Part shown: positions 14,771 to 18,875 of the stretch, in pieces
Numbering within the stretch: position 1 is the stretch's first letter
Layout: every line of letters starts with the position of its first letter
Assembly (NCBI GenBank): GCA_945918815.1
Contig: CAMEIU010000014.1
Location: 1-18,875 of the forward strand
From: an uncultured Clostridia bacterium
Lineage (GTDB): Bacteria; Bacillota; Clostridia; Oscillospirales; Oscillospiraceae
Length of the DNA stretch: 18,875 bases
Direction of reading: 5' to 3'
Notes under the pieces: generated by a model
What the model was told of the DNA's origin: nothing
Seen by the model: only the letters and a program-made list of their open reading frames with translations
Databases searched by the model: none
Position numbers and translations under genes: made by a program

Positions 14771-14795
14771 GGGCGACCGCAAGGGTCGCCCCTAC
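14771..14795 (-). repeat. REP-like hairpin, GCGACC stem variant
   Basis: GGGCGACC and GGTCGCCC pair around GCAAG (14771-14791), followed by CTAC (14792-14795). The stem differs from the GGGCGGC copies but stays fully paired. The copy at 18444-18464 has the same stem. Confidence 0.75.
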
Positions 14796-14837
14796 GGATC
14801 ATGCAGATACCTTCATTGTCCATTCTGATCTCATATT

Positions 14838-14881
14838 CCCCCCTGTCCCTTCATATGCTGTAGGGACAAGGGGGGATTTTT
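14838..14881 (+). promoter_or_regulatory. Hairpin that sequesters the ribosome site of the AGCS transporter gene
   Basis: CCCCCC-TGTCCCT (14838-14850) pairs with AGGGACA-A-GGGGGG (14862-14875), leaving one bulged A and an 11-base loop. The 3' arm is the Shine-Dalgarno (AAGGGGGG), six bases before the ATG. ATTTTT follows, so the same structure could act as an intrinsic terminator. It is either a translation or termination switch, or a terminator of the upstream unit lying against the gene. No glycine-riboswitch core is seen upstream. Confidence 0.55.
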
Positions 14882-16222
14882 ATGGCACGGGTGGCAGAGC
14901 TGGTATGGGGTGCGCCTTTGATGCTTTTGCTGCTGATCGTGGGCCTCTGCATGACCTTCGCCACCCGGTTTGTGCAGGTGCGGAAGCTGGGAGCCTCTCT
15001 GCGGCATGTGTGGAACAGCGCCAAAGCCCCGGTGAAGGAGGGCGGCGTGTCCTCCTTTCAGGCAGTCTGCACGGCCCTGGCGGCCACGGTGGGCACCGGG
15101 AATATCGCGGGCGTGGCTGGGGCCATCGCGTTGGGCGGGCCGGGGGCCGTGTTCTGGATGTGGATCTCGGCCTTCTTCGGCATGGCCACCAAGTATGCCG
15201 AGGTGGTCCTGGCCCTGAAATTCCGGCGGAAGGGGCCCGACGGCCAATGGCTGGGGGGACCCATGTACTACATGCGCGACGGCCTGGGCTGGCGTTGGCC
15301 CGCCGTTCTCTTCGCCCTGCTGGCGGTGCTGGGCTCCTTCGGCATGGGCAACATCGCCCAGGTCAACACCATCGCCGGGGCCGTGACCGAAGCCGCCCGG
15401 GTCTACAGGCCCCAGTGGCAGCCCGGCCTGGTGGCCCTGGCCTCCGGCGGAATGGCGGCGTCGTTGGTGGCCCTGGTGACTCTGGGCGGGGCCCGGCGCA
15501 TCGGGCAGGTCACGGAAAAGCTGGTGCCCTTCATGGCGGCAGTGTACATCGGCGGCAGCCTGGCGGTGATTCTTGTCCACGGACGGAATCTCGGCCCGGT
15601 GTTCGCGTCCATTTTTCAGGGAGCCTTCCGGCCCCAGGCGGTCCTGGGCGGCGCGGCGGGCGTCGGCCTCCGACAGGCGGTCCGCTGGGGCGTGTCCCGG
15701 GGAATCTTCTCCAACGAGGCAGGCCTGGGCTCCGCGCCCATGGCCCATGCCGCGGCAGAGGCCAGGCCGGAGGAACAGGGCCTTTTCGGCATCTTCGAGG
15801 TCTTCCTGGACACCATGGTCCTCTGCACCCTGACCGCCGTGACCATCCTAGTCAGCGGCGTCCCAGTTCCCTATGGGCAGGCCGCCGGGGCGGAGCTGGC
15901 CACGGCGGCGTTGGAGACGGTGTTCAGCGTCTGGGCGGCGGGCCTCTCCGCCGTCAGCCTGTCCCTGCTGGCCCTGGCGACCCTCATCAGCTGGAACCTC
16001 TACGGCGTCCAGTGCGCCCGGTATCTGTGGGGCAGCCGGGGGGCGTGGGTCTATCAGATCGTGTATGTATTCGTGATTCTGGCCGGGGCCGTCATGGACC
16101 TGTCCGCCGCCTGGACCCTGTCCGACGCCCTCAACGGCCTCATGGCCCTCCCCAACCTGGCCGCCCTGCTTGCCTTGCTGCCGGAGGTAAGGGTGCGGAA
16201 AGCAAAGGAATTTGGAAGTTAA
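14882..16222 (+). CDS. Sodium:alanine/glycine symporter (AGCS family)
   Basis: This 446-residue membrane carrier belongs to the Na_Ala_symp family, which imports alanine or glycine with Na+ or H+. Family marks are SSFQAVCTALAATVGTGNIA at about 57-76, ALGGPGAVFWMW at 83-94, GGPMYYMRDGLG from 125, FGMGNIAQVNT near 153, and GIFSNEAGLGSAPMAHAAA near 272, the most conserved block. About eleven hydrophobic segments are visible. The length is typical (430-480). The ATG at 14882 has AAGGGGGG six bases upstream, within a strong hairpin that may control translation. The gene stands alone between repeat-rich gaps. Alanine or glycine is a family-level inference; glutamine carriers (AlsT) are close relatives. 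Confidence 0.93.
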   Translation: MARVAELVWGAPLMLLLLIVGLCMTFATRFVQVRKLGASLRHVWNSAKAPVKEGGVSSFQAVCTALAATVGTGNIAGVAGAIALGGPGAVFWMWISAFFGMATKYAEVVLALKFRRKGPDGQWLGGPMYYMRDGLGWRWPAVLFALLAVLGSFGMGNIAQVNTIAGAVTEAARVYRPQWQPGLVALASGGMAASLVALVTLGGARRIGQVTEKLVPFMAAVYIGGSLAVILVHGRNLGPVFASIFQGAFRPQAVLGGAAGVGLRQAVRWGVSRGIFSNEAGLGSAPMAHAAAEARPEEQGLFGIFEVFLDTMVLCTLTAVTILVSGVPVPYGQAAGAELATAALETVFSVWAAGLSAVSLSLLALATLISWNLYGVQCARYLWGSRGAWVYQIVYVFVILAGAVMDLSAAWTLSDALNGLMALPNLAALLALLPEVRVRKAKEFGS

Positions 16223-16261
16223 CGCCCAGGCCCACACGCCCCATTTGCGTGGGCTGGATGC

Positions 16262-16331
16262 GGGACGCATATATGCGTCCCCTACAGAGCTTTCCCGAAG
16301 CACCTCTGTAGGGGCGGCATATATGCCGCCC
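16262..16331. repeat. Two REP-like hairpins with co-varying stems
   Basis: The first is GGGACGCATATATGCGTCCC (16262-16281) followed by CTAC (16282-16285). The second is GTAG (16308-16311) followed by GGGCGGCATATATGCCGCCC (16312-16331). Both stems are perfect palindromes, and the fourth and sixth base pairs differ on both arms at once. The two units point away from each other, 22 bp apart. They begin the 690-bp stretch after the AGCS gene, in which I see no gene, only repeats and a weak promoter. Confidence 0.85.
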
Positions 16332-16353
16332 GTCAGGCTCCTGAAAAACGGCC

Positions 16354-16441
16354 GTAGGGGCGCGCATTGCGCGTCCGTTGAAAGGCAGTTGGTTCCGGGA
16401 TGCAGTTGCCTGCATGCGGCACGTCCAGTGGCCGTGCCCTG
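16354..16441. repeat. BIME-like composite repeat, third copy
   Basis: GTAG (16354-16357) and hairpin GGGCGCGCATTGCGCGTCC lead into a linker with GCAGTTGCCTGCATGCGG, then GGCACGTCCAGTGGCCGTGCC. The left hairpin differs from the other two composite copies, while linker and right hairpin are conserved. The final CTAC is degenerate (CTGT). Confidence 0.75.
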
Positions 16442-16442
16442 T

Positions 16443-16582
16443 TCATTCAATGAATAATGAATGATGAATATTGAAGAATGAATAATTGTGGTGTCCCTTT
16501 GGGGACAGATTTAAACCATTTTCCAAAGGAAAACACCTCAATTATTCATGATTCATCATTCATTTTTCAATATTCATTTCAT
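16443..16582. repeat. AT-rich MITE-like inverted repeat with inner hairpins
   Basis: GAATAATTGTGGTGT (16480-16494) pairs with ACACCTCAATTATTC (16533-16547), with one mismatch. Inside are two hairpins, TGTCCC-TTTG-GGGACA (16492-16507) and TTTTCC-AAA-GGAAAA (16519-16533), so the core could form a three-way junction. Outside, both flanks are runs of ATTCAT or its complement that pair in more than one register. It contains no gene. Confidence 0.7.
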
Positions 16583-16593
16583 TAGGGGAACAG

Positions 16594-16628
16594 ATTGCCA
16601 GTGTGCGCACTGGCTCGCAATGACATGC
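16594..16628. repeat. Dispersed hairpin with GCAATGACATGC end
   Basis: GCCAGTG (16597-16603) pairs with CACTGGC (16608-16614), flanked by ATTG and CAAT. The end GCAATGACATGC (16617-16628) also occurs at 8123-8134 and, inverted and one base shorter, at 7983-7993, where it forms the outer arms of the nested repeat. Confidence 0.65.
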
Positions 16629-16676
16629 TGGGAGAAGGCTGGTGCGGGATTCGGTACAATTGCAAGCTTGCAGCAA

Positions 16677-16710
16677 CCCCCACCGCTTCGCGGAGCACCC
16701 TCGAAGGGGG
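16677..16710. repeat. Small GC hairpin cluster
   Basis: CCCCC and GGGGG bracket two short hairpins, CCGC-TTC-GCGG (16683-16693) and CCCT-CGA-AGGG (16698-16708). The pattern resembles the two-hairpin family (variable CTTCG arm plus C/G-run arm) in degenerate form. Confidence 0.4.
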
Positions 16711-16806
16711 CACGAGGGGCTGTACATGGTTTGATAAAACGGTTAAGCATTCTGACACATCCATCTTTTTACAAGAATTTTTTAAATTTTTTGGATAATC
16801 ATCCAA

Positions 16807-16835
16807 TTTACGATTTTCTCTTTTTTTAGTACAAT
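16807..16835 (+). promoter_or_regulatory. Possible promoter of the SSS symporter gene
   Basis: TTTACG (16807-16812), a 17-bp spacer and TACAAT (16830-16835) lie in an AT-rich block about 80 bp before the start codon. The -10 is good (five of six) and the -35 is only moderate. Confidence 0.4.
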
Positions 16836-16912
16836 AAAGCTATACAAACCGTGTGCGGAGCTGCCGGAAGGCGGGCGCAGGCGGAGAATTGAGAAGAAAG
16901 AAGGAGTATTTT

Positions 16913-18352
16913 ATGCAAATAGTCCCCCTGATCATCGTCGGCGTATACCTGATCGGTATGCTGCTGGTGGGCTTCGTCGTGGGTAAGCTGAAGATCAAAG
17001 ACAGCAAGGACTACATGGTGGCCGGCCGCCGCATGGGCTTGTTTATGGTGGCCTTCTCTCTGTCCGCCAACAACATCGGCGGCGGTTCCACCACAGGTCT
17101 GGCTGCCAAGGCCTTCGGCTCCTGGGGCATGAGCGCCGTCTGGTACGTGCTGGCCGCGTCCATCGCCATGATCCCCCTGGCTTACTTCGCTCCGAAGATC
17201 CGCAAGACCATGGCCATCACCATCCCGGAAGTCGTGGGACGCCGCTTCGGCAAGGTGTCCAGCAACTTCACCGCCATTCTCAGCATTCTCTCCCTGTTCT
17301 GCCTGACCTCCTCCCAGATCGCCGCCTCCGGCACCGTGGTGTCCACTCTGACGGGAATTCCCCTGAACGTGTCCCTGCTGATCGCCGGTCTGGTTGTCAT
17401 CCTCTACACCACCATGGGCGGCATGATCGCCGACCAGATCTCCGATTTGGTGCAGTTCGCCATCATTCTAGTGGGCCTGGCCATCGCAACGCCCTTCGTC
17501 ATCAAGGGCTGCGGCGGCTGGCAGGCCATCTCCGCCGCTCTGCCCGGCGAGCAGCTCAGCGTCACCAAGATCGGCTGGGTGCCCATCATCGGCTACATCT
17601 TCAACTACTTCTGTACCTTCCTGGCTGGCCCGGAAATGGTCTCCCGGTTTGAGTCCGCCAAGGACGAGAAGACCGCCATGCGGGCCTCCCTGCTGTCCGG
17701 CGTGCTGATGGCCGCCATGTCCATCTTCCCCACCCTCCTGGGTCTGGCCGCTCTGGCCGTGAAGGACACCCTGCCCACCCTGGCGGAAAACGGCTCCAAC
17801 GCCATGATGGCTGTGGCCTCCGCCCATACCCCCGGCGTCATTGTCGGCCTGATCTCCGCCGCCATCATCTGCGCCACCATGTCCTCGGCAGACTCCAACC
17901 TGCTGTGCATGTCCACCATGGTCATGAACGACTTGTATCTGGCCAACGGCGGCAAGAAGCAGCTGTCGGAAAAGCAGATCATCCTCTATACCCGTCTTTG
18001 CAACGTGGTGTTCGCCATCATCGCCATGGTCATCTCCCTGGCCGGCGTCTCCATCGTCACCATGAATACCTTTGCCTTCGGCATCCGCTGCGCCGGTCCC
18101 TTCGCCGCCTACGGCCTGGGCCTGGCCGTGCCCAAGGCCACCAAGCACTCCGGTGTCATCTCCCTGTTCGCCGGTACCATCGGCTTCATCTTCTGGCAGA
18201 TTCTCTCCAAGGGCGACTTCTACCTGGGCATCCTGCCCGTGGTCTTCGGCTGCCTCGTCGGCGTGGTGACCTTCTTTGTGGTCAACGCCATCGAGTGGAA
18301 GAAGGGCGTCGCCGCTGCTCCTTCCGCCTACGTGGAAGAGACCAAGGCGTAA
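16913..18352 (+). CDS. Sodium:solute symporter (SSS family)
   Basis: This 479-residue membrane protein of the sodium/solute symporter family takes up an organic substrate with Na+. It starts directly with helix 1 (VPLIIVGVYLIGMLLVGFVVG), then KDSKDYMVAGRRMG and SLSANNIGGGSTTGLAAKAFGSWG, the substrate and sodium-binding helix. IPEVVGRRFG follows near residue 104. The serine pair in TMSSADSNLL (about 322-331) is the conserved Na+-site helix. About thirteen hydrophobic segments are present, and the length is normal for bacterial members without a sensor-kinase tail. ATG 16913 is chosen for AAGGAG six bases upstream; the frame is open further back but without support. The gene is alone, followed by a strong terminator. 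The substrate cannot be assigned; proline, pantothenate, sugar and carboxylate carriers all share these motifs. Confidence 0.92.
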   Translation: MQIVPLIIVGVYLIGMLLVGFVVGKLKIKDSKDYMVAGRRMGLFMVAFSLSANNIGGGSTTGLAAKAFGSWGMSAVWYVLAASIAMIPLAYFAPKIRKTMAITIPEVVGRRFGKVSSNFTAILSILSLFCLTSSQIAASGTVVSTLTGIPLNVSLLIAGLVVILYTTMGGMIADQISDLVQFAIILVGLAIATPFVIKGCGGWQAISAALPGEQLSVTKIGWVPIIGYIFNYFCTFLAGPEMVSRFESAKDEKTAMRASLLSGVLMAAMSIFPTLLGLAALAVKDTLPTLAENGSNAMMAVASAHTPGVIVGLISAAIICATMSSADSNLLCMSTMVMNDLYLANGGKKQLSEKQIILYTRLCNVVFAIIAMVISLAGVSIVTMNTFAFGIRCAGPFAAYGLGLAVPKATKHSGVISLFAGTIGFIFWQILSKGDFYLGILPVVFGCLVGVVTFFVVNAIEWKKGVAAAPSAYVEETKA

Positions 18353-18367
18353 GTTTCGCAAGTCATA

Positions 18368-18405
18368 CAAGAAAGCCAGCCTCCGTATGGAAGCTGGCTT
18401 TCTTG
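18368..18405 (+). terminator. Intrinsic terminator of the SSS gene
   Basis: CAAGAAAGCCAGC (18368-18380) pairs perfectly with GCTGGCTTTCTTG (18393-18405) over 13 bp, with a 12-base loop that can pair further. The A-rich 5' arm and T-rich 3' arm make it usable from both directions. It starts 16 bp after the stop. Confidence 0.8.
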
Positions 18406-18439
18406 ATTCAAAGGGTTTTCCGGTGAACGAAAACCGACC

Positions 18440-18540
18440 GTAGGGGCGACCCTTGCGGTCGCCCGACTGCATACCCGGGCGGCCATATGGGGCCGCCCCT
18501 AAGGGATGAGCCGTATGCGGGCGGCTGATAGCCGCCCCTT
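18440..18540. repeat. Cluster of three REP-like hairpins
   Basis: Unit one is GTAG (18440-18443) then GGGCGACCCTTGCGGTCGCCC (core GGGCGACC with GGTCGCCC, 18444-18464). Unit two is a GGGCGGCC/GGCCGCCC stem at 18477-18498 followed by CTAA. Unit three is GGGCGGCTGATAGCCGCCC (18519-18537) followed by CTTC. Units two and three are inverted relative to unit one, and their tetranucleotides are degenerate. The cluster separates the convergent SSS and pncC-like genes. Confidence 0.8.
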
Positions 18541-18553
18541 CAGTGTTGACAAT

Positions 18554-18875
18554 TTACAGCAGCGTCAACGCCAGCTCCAGGGCAGCCTGGACGGCCTGCT
18601 CGCGGACGGACTGGCGGTTACCGTGGAAATGGTGTTCCTGAATCGCAACGGCGTGTTGGGTGCAGCAGCCGGCGTAGACCAGGCCCACGGGCTTGCCGCT
18701 GCCGTCGCCGTCGGGGCCGGCCAGGCCGGTGACGCTGAGGGCGAAGTCGGAGCCGATGGCAGACCGGGCGCCCTGGGCCATTGCCTGGGCCGTCTCCGGG
18801 GACACCGCGCCGAATGTTTCCAGAATTTCATGGGGCACGCCCAATAGCTTTTCCTTGACGCCGTTGGTGTAGGAG
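18554..18875 (-). CDS. CinA C-terminal / nicotinamide-nucleotide amidase, partial (5' end outside window)
   Basis: The C-terminal 106 residues of a CinA/PncC-type amidase are visible; the frame runs off the right edge. PncC converts NMN to nicotinate mononucleotide and ammonia, recycling the NMN made by DNA ligase. Conserved parts are SYTNGVKEKLLGVP, ETFGAVSPETAQAMAQGAR, SVTGLAGPDGDGSGKPVGLVY and GNRQSVREQAVQAALELAL, ending at TAA. A GTG at 18842-18844 is internal, because the conserved sequence continues upstream of it. Whether this is a stand-alone PncC (about 160 residues) or the end of a full CinA (about 410 residues) cannot be seen. It is a third NAD-related gene in the window, after nadE and niaR. 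Confidence 0.9.
   Translation of the reverse strand, partial: SYTNGVKEKLLGVPHEILETFGAVSPETAQAMAQGARSAIGSDFALSVTGLAGPDGDGSGKPVGLVYAGCCTQHAVAIQEHHFHGNRQSVREQAVQAALELALTLL

Noticed and set aside
14652..14837. Glycine riboswitch before the AGCS carrier gene
   Set aside because: The conserved glycine aptamer core was not found; the space is filled by two REP-type repeats.
16262..16441. CRISPR-like array from repeated GC palindromes
   Set aside because: Units differ in sequence, orientation and spacing, no regular spacers exist, and no cas gene is present.
16548..16829. 93-residue open frame between the AGCS and SSS genes
   Set aside because: It consists of translated dispersed repeats (the GCCAGTG hairpin and its neighbours) and has no ribosome site.
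17468..18472. Minus-strand open frame opposite the SSS symporter
   Set aside because: It is Gly, His and Asp-rich shadow sequence that also runs through the terminator and repeats.

Overview
The window looks like chromosomal DNA from a moderately GC-rich, Gram-positive-type anaerobe, most plausibly a gut Clostridia member of the Oscillospiraceae/Ruminococcaceae kind. This is inferred from the GC-rich codon use, strong purine Shine-Dalgarno sequences, a NiaR-type repressor, a BceAB-type transporter and dense GC-rich palindromic repeats between genes. No phage, integrase, rRNA, tRNA or CRISPR locus is visible. The species is not determined.

Layout, left to right. (1) The 3' part of a glutamine-dependent NAD synthetase gene (nadE) runs in from the left edge and converges on a minus-strand MFS transporter gene. 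(2) A four-gene plus-strand unit follows: a small ECF-like sigma factor, an unrecognised four-helix membrane protein whose start overlaps the sigma stop, a very large double-FtsX ABC permease and its ATPase. (3) A zinc-type ABC importer operon (znuA-znuC-znuB, minus strand) has both junctions overlapping as ATGA. It is divergent from a gene for the nicotinate-responsive repressor NiaR. The region between the two has clear consensus promoters on both strands and an almost perfect 20-bp palindrome over the znu -10 element. (4) A BceA/BceB-type peptide-detoxification ABC pair has a palindrome upstream that fits the TnACA-N4-TGTAA operator pattern of BceR-like regulators, but no two-component genes lie beside it. 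(5) Two sodium-coupled transporter genes follow, one AGCS and one SSS, separated by about 690 bp of repeats. (6) At the right edge is the C-terminal part of a CinA/PncC nicotinamide-nucleotide amidase gene on the minus strand.

nadE, niaR and the pncC-like gene all concern NAD synthesis or salvage, though they are not one operon. Most of the rest is membrane transport: metal uptake, amino-acid or solute uptake, and two ABC exporters of the kind used against peptides or lipids.

The most unusual signal is in the intergenic DNA. It carries several families of hairpin repeats. The main family has the architecture of enterobacterial REP/BIME elements: a GTAG tetranucleotide at the foot of a GC hairpin, present as single units, as head-to-head pairs and as an 88-90 bp composite found three times. 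The stem sequences differ between copies while base pairing is kept. One composite sits in the loop of a 17-bp inverted repeat between two convergent operons.
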